Assembly (NCBI RefSeq): GCF_024626525.1
Contig: NZ_JANJGU010000009.1
Span: 1-64,000 of the forward strand
Direction: 5' to 3'
Source: Lederbergia panacisoli
GTDB taxonomy: Bacteria > Bacillota > Bacilli > Bacillales > Bacillaceae_C
Length of the DNA stretch: 64,000 nucleotides
In this document: positions 42,999 through 52,547 of the stretch, piece after piece
Position numbering within the stretch: the stretch's first letter is position 1
How the letters are laid out: every line of letters begins with the position of its first letter
The notes under the pieces: model-generated
Told to the model about the DNA's origin: nothing
The model's database searches: none
Seen by the model: the letters and a program-made list of their open reading frames with translations, nothing else
Made by a program: the position numbers and the translations under genes

Positions 42999-43077
42999 TT
43001 TTCATGACAATACTTACTGATTTTACTATGTAAAAATTTATAGAATGATATTAATAACAAACAGAGGAGCGGTTTGA

Positions 43078-43980
43078 ATGGAAAGTGTAGTTGAAATTAC
43101 AGGATTAACGAAAACATTCAAGAATAAAAATGCTGTTTCGGATGTTTCTTTTTCAATAAAGCGTGGAGAAGTGGTTGCGATTCTTGGACCAAATGGAGCA
43201 GGCAAAACAACGACGATGCTCATGATGCTTGGCTTGTTGAGTCCGTCAAAAGGCGGAGTAAAGTTATTTGGAAAAGACGCTAAATCGAAAAGTATTCGTG
43301 AAAAAATTGGAGTCATGCTCCAAGAAGTAAGCATAATGGATGGGTTAAAAGTAAAGGAAATCATTAGTCTGATTCGTCAATATTATCCAAACCCTTATTC
43401 ATTGGATCATCTAATACAAATTACTGGTCTAAATCAAGATGATTTGAAAAAGCGAACAGAGAAGCTTTCAGGCGGCCAAAAACGCAGAGTAGGTTTTGCT
43501 CTTGCTCTAGCGGGAAATCCGGATTTACTATTTTTTGATGAACCGACAGTGGGAATGGATATATCGGCTCGGAAAATATTTTGGCAAACCGTGAAGGAGT
43601 TAGCAAATCAAGGGAAAACGATTCTATTTTCAACCCATTATTTACAAGAAGCGGATGATATTGCTGATAGAATTTTATTGTTTAATGAAGGAAGAATTAT
43701 CGCGGATGGCAAACCAGAAGAAATTAAGAAAAGACTTTCCAAACAGTCGGTTTCTTTTATAGCCGACCATGCTATACCAAAAAAGATGTTTCTCGAACTT
43801 TCTTTTGTATCTGATATGTATGAAAAAGACGGAAGAATTTATATCATGACGGAAGATACGGACTTAGTACTGGCGAGAATTTTTGAATTGAAACTAATCG
43901 TTAAAGATATTCGCGTAGAAAACGGTCGGTTGGAAGAAGCCTTTGAACAACTGACTGGTGATCATAAGGAGGTTATATAA
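43078..43980 (+). CDS. yvfR: ABC exporter ATPase, YvfR-like
   Basis: 300 residues, ABC-2 type ATPase: Walker A GPNGAGKTT, signature LSGGQKRR, Walker B LLFFDEPTVGMD, switch His FSTHYLQEA. Followed by a matching permease, histidine kinase and LuxR-type response regulator, the same order as B. subtilis yvfRSTU. AGAGGAG precedes the ATG. Exported substrate unknown; antimicrobials or lipids are typical for this arrangement. Confidence 0.82.
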   Translation: MESVVEITGLTKTFKNKNAVSDVSFSIKRGEVVAILGPNGAGKTTTMLMMLGLLSPSKGGVKLFGKDAKSKSIREKIGVMLQEVSIMDGLKVKEIISLIRQYYPNPYSLDHLIQITGLNQDDLKKRTEKLSGGQKRRVGFALALAGNPDLLFFDEPTVGMDISARKIFWQTVKELANQGKTILFSTHYLQEADDIADRILLFNEGRIIADGKPEEIKKRLSKQSVSFIADHAIPKKMFLELSFVSDMYEKDGRIYIMTEDTDLVLARIFELKLIVKDIRVENGRLEEAFEQLTGDHKEVI

Positions 43981-44718
43981 ATGAACGTGATTATTCATCA
44001 ATGCAAAGCGGAAATATTGCGTATGTTTAGGAATCCATATTATATTTTTTGGTCCCTTTTTATGCCAATCGTATTTTATGTCATTTTTACAAAAATCGTA
44101 AACATCCAAGTACCAGATAAAAAGATATGGGATGCACATTATTTAATGTCGATGACGACATTCAGTGTAATGGGAAGTGCCATCATGACGATGGGGATCC
44201 GAATTGTGCAAGAGCGCAAGGAAGGATGGACTACTTTTATTAAAACGACGCCTCTTTCTGGTTCAGTGTACTTTTTAGCAAAAATGATGGGGCAGACTGT
44301 TGTACATCTCTTTTCAATAATGATAATTTTTATTGCTGGGATATTGATCAATGGTGTTTCGCTTCCGATTCACGTTTGGTTCATGAGCGGAGCTTGGATT
44401 CTTCTTGGTTCATTGCCATTTCTCGGACTTGGCGCATTGGTAGGAACGATGAAACGAGTTGATACAGCAACAGGTGTAAGCAATATGGTTTATATGCTCC
44501 TTGCGATTACCGGTGGAATGTGGATGCCAATGGATATACTGCCTAAGATGGTTCAAAGGGTGGGAAGTTGGCTTCCTTCGTATAATTTTGGAAATGGGGC
44601 GTGGGAAATTATCCGCGGAGAATCTCCAGACTTGAAAAATATCGCGATTCTAGCATCCTACCTTCTCGTATTCATGGTATTATCAACTTATATAAGAAGG
44701 AAACAGGAAGCGGTGTAA
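43981..44718 (+). CDS. yvfS: ABC-2 type permease, YvfS-like
   Basis: 245 residues with six membrane segments of the ABC-2 family; GGMWMPMDILPKMVQRVGSWLPSYNF is the typical signature near the end. It begins directly after the ATPase stop with AAGGAGG overlapping that gene's end. Forms the membrane part of the exporter. Confidence 0.82.
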   Translation: MNVIIHQCKAEILRMFRNPYYIFWSLFMPIVFYVIFTKIVNIQVPDKKIWDAHYLMSMTTFSVMGSAIMTMGIRIVQERKEGWTTFIKTTPLSGSVYFLAKMMGQTVVHLFSIMIIFIAGILINGVSLPIHVWFMSGAWILLGSLPFLGLGALVGTMKRVDTATGVSNMVYMLLAITGGMWMPMDILPKMVQRVGSWLPSYNFGNGAWEIIRGESPDLKNIAILASYLLVFMVLSTYIRRKQEAV

Positions 44719-44721
44719 TCA

Positions 44722-45864
44722 TTGAAAAGGTTTCAAGTTTTTCCTAAAAGGTACGGTGTTTTTCCATATATATTTATGATTTATCTGGCTCTTCCGACTT
44801 TTTACATGAGGGAAGAACAAGGTCTTAAAGCAGTGATTGGCTATGCTCTAATACTGCTTTTCCTTGTTACGTACCGGCAGTTGTATTTTCTAGTCCCTTT
44901 TAAAAAGTTCTCTATTTGGCTTGTATTACAATTTGTCATTCTGTTTATTCTAAGTATTTGGTTTAATCCTTTCAACATGTTTATGGGTTTTTTTACAGCA
45001 AATTTTATTGGCTGGTTTCCTGATAAAAAACTATTTAAAATGGCGTTGCTGTCTTTTGCAGTAGTGATGGCTTTACCGATATTATATTTTACTTTACAAG
45101 GACATTTATCTGACTTTTATTTCTTTTTTCCTTTTCTTATTGTGATGCTTACTACTCCTTTTGGCATCCGTTCGATGAACACAAAGATGGAATTGGAGCA
45201 GAAGCTTGATCAGGCAAATCAACAAATCAAGGAATTGATCAAGCGTGAAGAACGAGTACGAATTGCAAGGGATTTGCACGATACACTGGGACATACACTA
45301 TCGCTTATCACACTGCAAAGTCAACTTGTACAAAGACTGACGGAGAAGGCCCCTGAACGTGCGAGGCAGGAGGCAATGCAAATTGAATCAACTTCACGCT
45401 CTGCGTTAAGCCAGGTTAGAGAACTCGTATCCGAAATGCGTTCCATTACCATTTCTGAAGAAGTAGCAGATATGGAGCAAATTTTAACAGCTGCTGGAAT
45501 GGAGTTTCATGTTCAAGGGTATGTAGATTTTTCCCATATTCCTTTATTGCAGCAAAACATAATAGGGATGTGTCTCCGGGAAGCTGGAACAAATATTGTT
45601 AAGCATAGTCAGGCTAAAAAATGTATTGTAACGTTTGAAGATATGGAAGGCTTTTTATCTATTTCTATAAAAGATGATGGGGTAGGATTAAGCGAACATC
45701 ATCAAAAGGGCAATGGTTTGAAAGGAATGAAAGAACGTCTTGCTTTAATAGAAGGGACGTTTACGATTAGTTCAAATAAAGGAACATTGCTTACAATCAC
45801 CATCCCTATTATAAAAAAGCAAATTGGAGTGGAGGACGCCTATGATACGCATAGTCATTGCTGA
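44722..45864 (+). CDS. yvfT: DesK/NarL-type sensor histidine kinase, YvfT-like
   Basis: 380 residues: five or six membrane segments (to about residue 145), coiled-coil, HisKA_3 domain with phospho-His 186 (RIARDLHDTLGHTLSL) and HATPase (REAGTNIVKHSQA, DDGVGL, GLKGMKERL). Membrane-embedded sensor with hardly any external loop, as in DesK. TTG start 3 nt after the permease gene. Partners the next gene. Confidence 0.84.
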   Translation: MKRFQVFPKRYGVFPYIFMIYLALPTFYMREEQGLKAVIGYALILLFLVTYRQLYFLVPFKKFSIWLVLQFVILFILSIWFNPFNMFMGFFTANFIGWFPDKKLFKMALLSFAVVMALPILYFTLQGHLSDFYFFFPFLIVMLTTPFGIRSMNTKMELEQKLDQANQQIKELIKREERVRIARDLHDTLGHTLSLITLQSQLVQRLTEKAPERARQEAMQIESTSRSALSQVRELVSEMRSITISEEVADMEQILTAAGMEFHVQGYVDFSHIPLLQQNIIGMCLREAGTNIVKHSQAKKCIVTFEDMEGFLSISIKDDGVGLSEHHQKGNGLKGMKERLALIEGTFTISSNKGTLLTITIPIIKKQIGVEDAYDTHSHC

Positions 45865-46444
45865 GGATCAGCGAATTTTAAGGGGAGCACTCGGGGCGTT
45901 ACTGGACTTTGAAGATGATTTGGAGGTAGTAGGTCAAGCTGAAAATGGTGAAGAAGCATTAAAGCTTGTAAAGGAACTTAATCCGGATATTTGTCTAATG
46001 GATATCGAAATGCCGTTGAAAAGTGGGCTTGAAGTGGCGAGTGAGTTAAAACAAGAAGGATCTTCAGTCAAGGTCATTATATTGACCACTTTCGCTCGCC
46101 CCGGCTATTTCGAAAGGGCCATGAAAGCAGGTGTTCACGGATATTTATTAAAGGACGGATCAATTGATGAACTGGCCAGTGCCATTCGAAATGTAATGAA
46201 GGGAAAGAGGGAATTCTCTCACGAATTAATAATGAACTCTTATAACAAAGATAACCCGTTAACGGAACGCGAACAAGAAATTTTGAAATTAGCTGCCGAA
46301 GGAAAAACAGGCAAGGAAATATCGAAAACATTATTTTTATCTCAAGGAACTGTAAGAAATTATATGTCTGAAATTCTTCAAAAATTAGAATCCAAGAATA
46401 AAATCGAAGCCATATCCGTTGCCCAGGAGAAGGGCTGGATTTAA
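45842..46444 (+). CDS. yvfU: NarL/LuxR-type response regulator, YvfU-like
   Basis: 200 residues: receiver domain with phospho-Asp 54 (CLMDIEMP) and C-terminal LuxR helix-turn-helix (LTEREQEILKLAAEGKTGKEISKTL). ATG 45842 has GGAGG ahead and lies within the last codons of the kinase gene. Expected to control the exporter genes in cis. Confidence 0.87.
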   Translation: MIRIVIAEDQRILRGALGALLDFEDDLEVVGQAENGEEALKLVKELNPDICLMDIEMPLKSGLEVASELKQEGSSVKVIILTTFARPGYFERAMKAGVHGYLLKDGSIDELASAIRNVMKGKREFSHELIMNSYNKDNPLTEREQEILKLAAEGKTGKEISKTLFLSQGTVRNYMSEILQKLESKNKIEAISVAQEKGWI

Positions 46445-46448
46445 AAAG

Positions 46449-46478
46449 GGATGTTCCATCTTTATGGAACATCCTTTT
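46449..46478 (+). terminator. Terminator of the yvf-like operon
   Basis: 11-bp stem GGATGTTCCAT / ATGGAACATCC followed by TTTT. Confidence 0.85.
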
Positions 46479-46765
46479 ATGTACCTTTAGCCATGTCAAC
46501 ATGCCCTTTTCAATTTGAATGAAGGTCACGTTGAGTGGTTCAACGTGACCTTCTCCCTATTATTTCATGTTGAAGGTCACGATGAGTGGTTCAATGTGCC
46601 CCTGTTCTCTGTTATTTCATGTTAAAGGTCACGATGGGCGGTTCAATGTGCCCTCGTTCCCTATTATTTCATGATGAAGGCCACGATGAGCGGTTCAATG
46701 TGCCCCTGTTCTCCTCTTTTTCATGAAAAAGGTCACAATGAGCCGCCCAAAGTGCCCAACATCAT
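46471..46765. repeat. Tandem array, five clear copies of the 52-bp family A unit
   Basis: GGTCAC (or GGCCAC) starts at 46524, 46575, 46627, 46679 and 46731; a degenerate sixth copy precedes them. Core GGTCACGATGAGTGGTTC then AATGTGCCC, plus a linker ending TTTCATG. The 46524 copy is a perfect hairpin with arms GGTCACGTTGA / TCAACGTGACC. Same family as the array at 10455, again in a convergent gap. Confidence 0.9.
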
Positions 46766-46835
46766 ATAAAAGCCTTCAGCACTTTCCCATTGAACATCCA
46801 ATCCAAAGCAGTCATTAAGATATAATTTAAAAAGT

Positions 46836-47597
46836 CTAAATAGCTTTCGCCTTAATAAAAAATCGATGCTGCTTTACATCAAAATATCCCTTTTCTTGGA
46901 TTAATAGGTGAATTTCATACAATTTCTTTTTTTCTTTTTCTACATTAAAGTCTGGTGCTTGCCAAGGAATCGCTTTTAAATAATAGACTAGTGCTCCGAT
47001 GTCAAAAAACCTTTGAACCGGAAATTCTTCACTGCTTTCTATTATCTTAAAACCATTGTTCTCCAAGTCTGTTGCAGCCTTATCTAAATTCCAATCGATA
47101 AATTCCTCATTATAAGGCAAGCCAAGTGCATCGTTAATCTCATGGCAATCCAATCCGCCAACCTGTTGAGTAAGGAACATGCCTCCAGTTGAGATAACTC
47201 TACGGATCTCTTGATTTGAATACGCTTCGTGCTTATTTAAGATTAAATCAAAAAAACTATTTTCAAATGGTAAATTGTGATCGTCTTCAATTTTAAAAAC
47301 CTTTACTCCAACTGGTTCAAGACGATCCTTTGCAATCGGGACATTTGGTTCATAGCCTTCGGTTGCATAAATGGTTTTAGGAAAAGGACGCAGCATCGAC
47401 AGAAATTCCCCACCGCCAGTACCCATATCAAGCATCGCCGATGAATTTCCAATTAAAGTGAATGCCTTGCTCCCATATGACCAAGTAAGGGGCTCACTAT
47501 CTATTCTTCCCGTCCCATTTACATAGGAAAAATCCCAACCGGAAAATGGCTTATTACTGCTTTCGATTAAATGCTCAAATTTTTTATCAAGTAACAT
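46836..47597 (-). CDS. Class I SAM-dependent methyltransferase
   Basis: 253 residues, Rossmann methyltransferase: motif I MLDMGTGGGEFL, acidic end of strand 2 ATEGYEPNV, motif at FFDLILNKHEAYS. Motif I GTGGG and the following DxxLNKHE block resemble small-molecule methyltransferases; substrate not predictable. ATG 47597 chosen with GGGAGGAA upstream rather than the TTG six bases earlier. Monocistronic. Confidence 0.75.
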   Translation of the reverse strand: MLLDKKFEHLIESSNKPFSGWDFSYVNGTGRIDSEPLTWSYGSKAFTLIGNSSAMLDMGTGGGEFLSMLRPFPKTIYATEGYEPNVPIAKDRLEPVGVKVFKIEDDHNLPFENSFFDLILNKHEAYSNQEIRRVISTGGMFLTQQVGGLDCHEINDALGLPYNEEFIDWNLDKAATDLENNGFKIIESSEEFPVQRFFDIGALVYYLKAIPWQAPDFNVEKEKKKLYEIHLLIQEKGYFDVKQHRFFIKAKAI

Positions 47598-47689
47598 AAT
47601 CAAATTCCTCCCGAATCATTAAGTGGCGGAGACTCCTTAGACAATAGTATAATGGTCCTGAGTGTGATTTTTATAAAGGGGTATTTTTC

Positions 47690-49195
47690 TTGAAAAATTT
47701 TAGATTACATTTAACTTTAATAATAATCGCTTTTTCCATTTTTATCTCTTTTATCGTAGCTTTTTTTGATCAAGTGAAGTTGAAGAATAGATTAATAGAT
47801 GAATATGCGACTAAACTAAGTGCAACAGAAGAAAGTATCATCGAATCATTACATACAATCGATAAGGCATACATGCTCTTTGACGATGACATCGCTAGAA
47901 AAATGAAGAAGAACTCTGATGAATTACTTGCTCTTTACGAAAAAACACCTGATTTTAATGAATGGAATCTTCAAGCGCTAAAAGCTTATTATGAGATGGA
48001 TATATACATAATAAATGAACAAAATGTCATTATACATAGTAGTTTCGAAGAGGATGTTGGCCTTAATTTCCGTGATTGCTGTAGGCGTCTATCCGAACTT
48101 CTCGATCAAAGGAGAAGTGAAGGTATATTTGTTGATGATGGGATGGACATCCAACAATCGGATGGTGAAATAAAAAAATATAGTTATGCCCCGACCCCGG
48201 ATAAAAAGTACATAATCGAGTTAGGTGCATCTTTATCAGATGGAGAAATCTTTCAGCATTTTAATTTCCTTCATTTAGCAAAAGGACTCGAGAAAAAATA
48301 TACTTTTGTAAATAATATCAATATATATAATCGTGGTGGGCACCTTTTTCTACTCAGTAAAACGAATGAACAACAAGATATGAAGCCGTCATCCGAAAGA
48401 TGGTCATTTTTTAGAAAGGCCCTTGAAAGTGGAAAGCCTGTAGAAGTTAAAGGAAAATGGCAAGGCCTTGATGTTAAGTATCGATATGTTCCTTATGAAG
48501 CAATTATGAAAAGAGGGGTCTCAACGGATAGGGTTGTCGAAATTATTTATAATGAGGCGCCCCTCGATAAAGCTTTAATGGATAATACAAAACAATTCGT
48601 TGTGCAGCTGCTTGTCATTTTTACTGCCGCCATATTACTTTCCCTTTTTATTGCTCGCTGGATAGAACGACCAATGTTTCTGGCTTTCCATGACAGCTTA
48701 ACAGGGTTAAAAAACCGAGCGGCTTTTGAAGATTTAATAAGGGGGCAATTGGAAAAGAAAAATATAAACACTGCTTTAATGATGATTGATCTTGACAATT
48801 TTAAACTTGTGAACGATCGGTTAGGTCATTCGGAAGGTGATCGTATTCTCAAAATTACGGCAGATACAATAGCCTCTTTTTCTGGGAAAAAGGATAATGC
48901 GGTTAGAATTGGCGGAGATGAATTTGGTGTTATATTCTCAAATGTTCAGGAGGACGATATCAGGATTATCGCTTCAGGAATGCTAAATATTATGGAGCAA
49001 CGTTTCCATGATCTTCCGAATAACATCAATGTATCCATGAGCATAGGAATCGCGTTTGCCGACGTACAGGAAAATGTTGATTCATTATATGCAAAGGCGG
49101 ATAGTGCTTTATATCGTTCAAAAAATAATGGAAAAAACCAATATTATATTTATAAATCTAGTCCTTATCATGATCGTACTATTATTGTACAATAA
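47690..49195 (+). CDS. Membrane-bound diguanylate cyclase (GGDEF)
   Basis: 501 residues: membrane helix (about 7-27), extracellular sensor domain (about 30-295, dCache-like length), second helix (about 300-320), C-terminal GGDEF domain (about 335-495) with an intact RIGGDEFGV active site and DxLTGLKNR start. Should synthesise cyclic-di-GMP. The expected inhibitory RxxD site is not obvious. TTG start after AAAGGGG. The terminator hairpin begins inside the last codons. Confidence 0.87.
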   Translation: MKNFRLHLTLIIIAFSIFISFIVAFFDQVKLKNRLIDEYATKLSATEESIIESLHTIDKAYMLFDDDIARKMKKNSDELLALYEKTPDFNEWNLQALKAYYEMDIYIINEQNVIIHSSFEEDVGLNFRDCCRRLSELLDQRRSEGIFVDDGMDIQQSDGEIKKYSYAPTPDKKYIIELGASLSDGEIFQHFNFLHLAKGLEKKYTFVNNINIYNRGGHLFLLSKTNEQQDMKPSSERWSFFRKALESGKPVEVKGKWQGLDVKYRYVPYEAIMKRGVSTDRVVEIIYNEAPLDKALMDNTKQFVVQLLVIFTAAILLSLFIARWIERPMFLAFHDSLTGLKNRAAFEDLIRGQLEKKNINTALMMIDLDNFKLVNDRLGHSEGDRILKITADTIASFSGKKDNAVRIGGDEFGVIFSNVQEDDIRIIASGMLNIMEQRFHDLPNNINVSMSIGIAFADVQENVDSLYAKADSALYRSKNNGKNQYYIYKSSPYHDRTIIVQ

Positions 49196-49210
49196 TAGTA
49201 CGATTTTTTT
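49174..49210 (+). terminator. Terminator overlapping the 3' end of the GGDEF gene
   Basis: Perfect 14-bp arms TCGTACTATTATTG / CAATAATAGTACGA around TA, then TTTTTTT. The stop codon is inside the stem. Confidence 0.9.
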
Positions 49211-49224
49211 AGGAGTTGGAATAT

Positions 49225-49623
49225 ATGTGGGAAGAGTTTAAAAAGTTTGCTATTAAAGGAAATGTACTAGATTTGGCCGTTGCTGTAGTCATCGGAGCTG
49301 CCTTTGGAAAAATCGTTTCTTCGCTGGTAGATAACATCATTATGCCGTTAGTTGGTGTATTGTTAGGTGGTAGAAGCTTTGAAAAACTATCAGTCACAAT
49401 TAATGATGCTGATGTTAAATACGGATTGTTTATTCAAAGCGTAGTCGACTTTTTCATTATATCCTTTTCAATTTTTATGTTTGTAAAAATATTAAATAGC
49501 ATAAAAAAGAAAAAGGAAGAAGAAGTTGTAGAGAAGAAAATAGAGGTAGCACCAGAAGTAGAACTGCTGGCTGAAATTAGGGATTTATTAAAAGAACAAA
49601 AACAAGAAAAAGCTGAGAATTGA
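49225..49623 (+). CDS. mscL: Large-conductance mechanosensitive channel MscL
   Basis: 132 residues: [38 protein letters not shown] is the unmistakable MscL N-terminus and first pore helix, followed by the second helix ([15 protein letters not shown]) and a charged cytoplasmic helix. Emergency valve against hypo-osmotic shock. ATG 49225 is nine bases after AGGAG; the TTG at 49216 is less likely. Confidence 0.96.
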   Translation: MWEEFKKFAIKGNVLDLAVAVVIGAAFGKIVSSLVDNIIMPLVGVLLGGRSFEKLSVTINDADVKYGLFIQSVVDFFIISFSIFMFVKILNSIKKKKEEEVVEKKIEVAPEVELLAEIRDLLKEQKQEKAEN

Positions 49624-49626
49624 TAC

Positions 49627-49662
49627 AAAAATACCACACATGTCCTTGTGTGGTATTTTTGT
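49627..49662. terminator. Bidirectional terminator between mscL and yceI-like gene
   Basis: 14-bp stem AAAAATACCACACA / TGTGTGGTATTTTT, T-rich on both strands, between convergent genes. Confidence 0.9.
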
Positions 49663-49668
49663 AATGAA

Positions 49669-50205
49669 TTAAGCTTCTTTAGATACTTGAATTTCCATAG
49701 TTACTTTAATGTCATCTCCAACAAGGACGCCGCCTGTTTCAAGTGCTGCGTTCCAAGTTAAACCGTAATCACTGCGTTTGATTTTCCCTTCAACACTAAA
49801 ACCTGCTTTTTCAGCGCCGCTCATTGGGTCTTTTGCAAGTCCTTCGAATGTAACGGTGAACGATTCAGGCTTTGTTATACCGTGCAAGGAAACATCTCCT
49901 GTAACAGTGTATTCATCTTCGCCTTTTTTCTCAATATTTGTTGACGTAAAAGTCAAGTGTGGATATGTTTCAACCTCAAAAAAGTCGGCTGAACGAAGAT
50001 GATTGTCACGATCCTCGTTTCGTGTATCAATGCTTGCCACATCAATCGTAAAATTCAAGCTTGCTGTAGTAAGATCAGTTGGATCCGCTTGGATATCAGC
50101 TGAAAATTGGTTGAAAGAACCTTTAACTTTAGATACCATCATATGTTTTACCGAGAAATCAACATTGCTATGCGCATTATCAAGATTCCATTTAGAAATT
50201 GTCAT
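49669..50205 (-). CDS. YceI-family polyisoprenoid-binding-like protein
   Basis: 178 residues, YceI lipocalin-like beta-barrel: WNLDNAHSNVDFSVKHMMVSKVKGSF at the start, ADFFEVETYPHLTFTST and GDVSLHGITKP in the middle. No signal peptide, as is usual for Firmicute members. The family binds long isoprenoid chains; cellular role unclear. Good AGGAGG-type ribosome site. Confidence 0.88.
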   Translation of the reverse strand: MTISKWNLDNAHSNVDFSVKHMMVSKVKGSFNQFSADIQADPTDLTTASLNFTIDVASIDTRNEDRDNHLRSADFFEVETYPHLTFTSTNIEKKGEDEYTVTGDVSLHGITKPESFTVTFEGLAKDPMSGAEKAGFSVEGKIKRSDYGLTWNAALETGGVLVGDDIKVTMEIQVSKEA

Positions 50206-50361
50206 TTTATTATTTCCTCCTTCATTATGTTATTACAAAAAGTAAGTAACTGATATTATTATAGTTGTTAACAAATAAAATGTAAAGTGATTTATTTGTT
50301 TTTTGACTTTAGCTTTTGAAAAATTAATAATGGAAGTAAGATATCCAAAAAGAGGTGTGTC

Positions 50362-51663
50362 ATGACTATGCGAATGGTGGATTTGATTGAAAAGAAGAGG
50401 GACGGAGGACATCTTAACAAAGAGGAAATTAATTTTATCATTGAGGGGTATACAAATGGTACGATTCCTGATTATCAAATGTCTGCTTTATTGATGTCTG
50501 TATTTTTCAATGGGATGTCCGCCGAAGAAACGGCAGAAATGACAATGGCGATGGTGCAATCGGGAGATCAAATCGATTTGTCTGGAATTGGAGGAATTAA
50601 AGTCGATAAGCATTCGACCGGCGGTGTAGGCGACACGACGACATTGATATTAGCTCCACTTGTGGCAGCCCTTGGAATTCCTGTCGCAAAAATGTCAGGC
50701 AGGGGATTAGGGCATACGGGCGGAACAATCGACAAGTTGGAAGCAGTTCATGGTTTTCATGTGGAAATTCCTGAGGAGCAGTTTATTGAATTAGTCAATC
50801 GCAATAAAATTGCGGTTATTGGCCAATCAGGAAATTTAACACCGGCTGATAAAAAAATATATAGCCTTAGAGACGTGACCGCAACTGTTAATTCCATTCC
50901 CCTCATTGCCAGTTCCATCATGAGTAAAAAAATCGCAGCGGGTGCAGATGCGATTGTTCTTGATGTGAAAGTTGGTGCAGGCGCCTTTATGAAGCAGCTT
51001 GATGATGCAAGGGAGCTAGCGCAAGCTATGATGGAAATTGGAAACCAAGTGGGAAGAAAAACATTGGCCGTCATTTCGAATATGGACCAGCCTCTTGGAT
51101 ACGCGGTCGGAAATGCACTAGAAGTAAAAGAAGCCATCGAAACATTAAAAGGAAAAGGACCTCGAGATTTGCATGAACTTTGCCTTGTGCTCGGCAGTAA
51201 AATGGTTGTTCTTGCTGGAAAAGCCGATTCCGAGGATAGTGCTCGTGTAATGCTTGAAGAAGTGATTACTAACGGAAAAGCCCTTCAAGTATTTAAACAG
51301 TTTTTATCGTCCCAAGGTGGAGATGCTTCGGTCGTAGATGATATAAATAAGCTGCCGCAAGCTAAGTATAAAATTCCTGTAAATGCGACAAAGAGTGGTT
51401 ATGTAACAGGCATTGTCGCTGATGAGATTGGTGTAGCGGCGATGCTTTTAGGAGCTGGCCGAGCAACGAAGGAATCCGAAATCGATTTAAGTGTAGGAAT
51501 TGTTTTACATAAAAAAATTGGGGATTTAGTTGAGGCAGGAAAGAGCATTGCTACAATTCATAGTAATACTGAACAGGTCGTCGAGGTCATAAAGCAGATT
51601 ACAGAGGCATATGATTATTCCATAGATAAACCCTCTCCATTGCCTTTGATCTATACGATATGA
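50362..51663 (+). CDS. pdp: Pyrimidine-nucleoside phosphorylase
   Basis: 433 residues, thymidine/pyrimidine-nucleoside phosphorylase family with the signature [16 protein letters not shown], the phosphate site [15 protein letters not shown] and [12 protein letters not shown]. Cleaves uridine, thymidine and deoxyuridine with phosphate. In B. subtilis pdp is in an operon with dra and nupC; here it stands alone with its own terminator. AGAGGTG ahead of the ATG. Confidence 0.95.
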   Translation: MTMRMVDLIEKKRDGGHLNKEEINFIIEGYTNGTIPDYQMSALLMSVFFNGMSAEETAEMTMAMVQSGDQIDLSGIGGIKVDKHSTGGVGDTTTLILAPLVAALGIPVAKMSGRGLGHTGGTIDKLEAVHGFHVEIPEEQFIELVNRNKIAVIGQSGNLTPADKKIYSLRDVTATVNSIPLIASSIMSKKIAAGADAIVLDVKVGAGAFMKQLDDARELAQAMMEIGNQVGRKTLAVISNMDQPLGYAVGNALEVKEAIETLKGKGPRDLHELCLVLGSKMVVLAGKADSEDSARVMLEEVITNGKALQVFKQFLSSQGGDASVVDDINKLPQAKYKIPVNATKSGYVTGIVADEIGVAAMLLGAGRATKESEIDLSVGIVLHKKIGDLVEAGKSIATIHSNTEQVVEVIKQITEAYDYSIDKPSPLPLIYTI

Positions 51664-51676
51664 GAATTTTCTATGT

Positions 51677-51706
51677 GGGCTTTCGTGGTGAAGGCTCTTT
51701 TTTCTT
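51677..51706 (+). terminator. Terminator of pdp
   Basis: 8-bp stem GGGCTTTC / GAAGGCTC (two G-T pairs), loop GTGGT, then TTTTTT. Confidence 0.7.
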
Positions 51707-51717
51707 GTCTTGCTACA

Positions 51718-51841
51718 GCGCCTATCGACTAGCAAACTTCCTGTCCTTTTCCCTACGATAAGTCAACATCAGCTCGTGCCTCGCTGTGTTTCCTTTATCT
51801 CAGTCAAAGGCCCTGAAGTTTGTACGTCGATGAACAGGCGC
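51718..51841. repeat. 124-nt self-complementary intergenic element
   Basis: Its ends pair over nearly 25 bp: GCGCCT..ATCGAC (51718-51729) with GTCGAT..AGGCGC (51826-51841), continuing inward CTAGCAAACTTC with GAAGTTTGTACG. The interior contains further short inverted segments (CCTTT..AAAGG). More GC-rich than the surroundings. It resembles multi-copy intergenic elements I recall from other Bacillaceae, but only one copy is in this window. Confidence 0.6.
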
Positions 51842-51856
51842 ATTCGCATTTCTTGC

Positions 51857-51885
51857 TTGTCAATCAAATTTCTGAATGATAAGAT
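51857..51885 (+). promoter_or_regulatory. Promoter of the nitroreductase gene
   Basis: TTGTCA (51857-51862), 17 bp, TAAGAT (51880-51885), directly followed by the Fur box. Confidence 0.6.
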
Positions 51886-51888
51886 AAG

Positions 51889-51903
51889 TGATAATGATTA
51901 TCA
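51889..51903. promoter_or_regulatory. Fur box
   Basis: TGATAATGATTATCA is a perfect 7-1-7 match to the Bacillus Fur consensus, placed over the transcription start of the nitroreductase gene, so the gene should be repressed by iron. Confidence 0.9.
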
Positions 51904-51925
51904 TTATTATTTAAGGAGGCTATCC

Positions 51926-52480
51926 ATGCTAGCAGTAAAGTCGATTGCTGACATCATCCGAGAAAGAACGTCTGTTAAAAACGGCTACGTCGATAAGGAA
52001 GTTAGTCTGGAACTTGTATTGTCATTATTAAAAGATGCCGTTTGGGCGCCAACACACGGGGTTCGTGAGCCATGGCGTTTTATTTTCATTTCGAGAGATC
52101 GCAAAGATGATTTTATTGAAGTGATTTTACAATGTCATGAGAAAGACAAGCATGAAATTATTAGGAATAAATTTGTCAATGTACCGGCATTTTTGGTTGT
52201 CATTATGAATGTAGACCCTCGGCAAAAGGTATGGGAAGAAGACTTTGCTGCGACAAGCTGTATGTTGCAAAACCTTCAGCTACTCGCTTGGGAACAAGAA
52301 ATTGGGATGGTCTGGAAAACACCGATCCATATACATGATCCGAAATTCCGACAATCACTTGAAGTCGCACCGGGAGAAAAAGTTGTTGGAGTATTAAATA
52401 TTGGCTATTTTGATAAAGAAATCATTGCAAGAAAAATACGAAAAAGAACAGACCCCTCAGAAAAGCTGGTCTCATTTTAA
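51926..52480 (+). CDS. Fur-regulated nitroreductase-family flavoprotein, YfhC-like
   Basis: 184 residues of the FMN-dependent nitroreductase fold: SIADIIRERTSVKNGY, DAVWAPTHGVREPWRF (flavin-binding), NIGYFDKE near the end. A Fur-controlled nitroreductase relative (YfhC) is known in B. subtilis; an iron- or siderophore-reductase role is an inference. ATG 51926 with AAGGAGG; the long open frame upstream runs through the Fur box and the repeat and is not coding. Confidence 0.8.
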   Translation: MLAVKSIADIIRERTSVKNGYVDKEVSLELVLSLLKDAVWAPTHGVREPWRFIFISRDRKDDFIEVILQCHEKDKHEIIRNKFVNVPAFLVVIMNVDPRQKVWEEDFAATSCMLQNLQLLAWEQEIGMVWKTPIHIHDPKFRQSLEVAPGEKVVGVLNIGYFDKEIIARKIRKRTDPSEKLVSF

Positions 52481-52547
52481 GCGTTGTTTTGCATTTCTTG
52501 TTTATGGGTATGACAGATACAAGACCCTTAAACAAGGAGAGATTATC

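Noticed and set aside
51710-51925. N-terminal extension of the nitroreductase
   Set aside because: The open frame crosses a self-complementary repeat, a promoter and a Fur box; the ATG at 51926 has the ribosome site.
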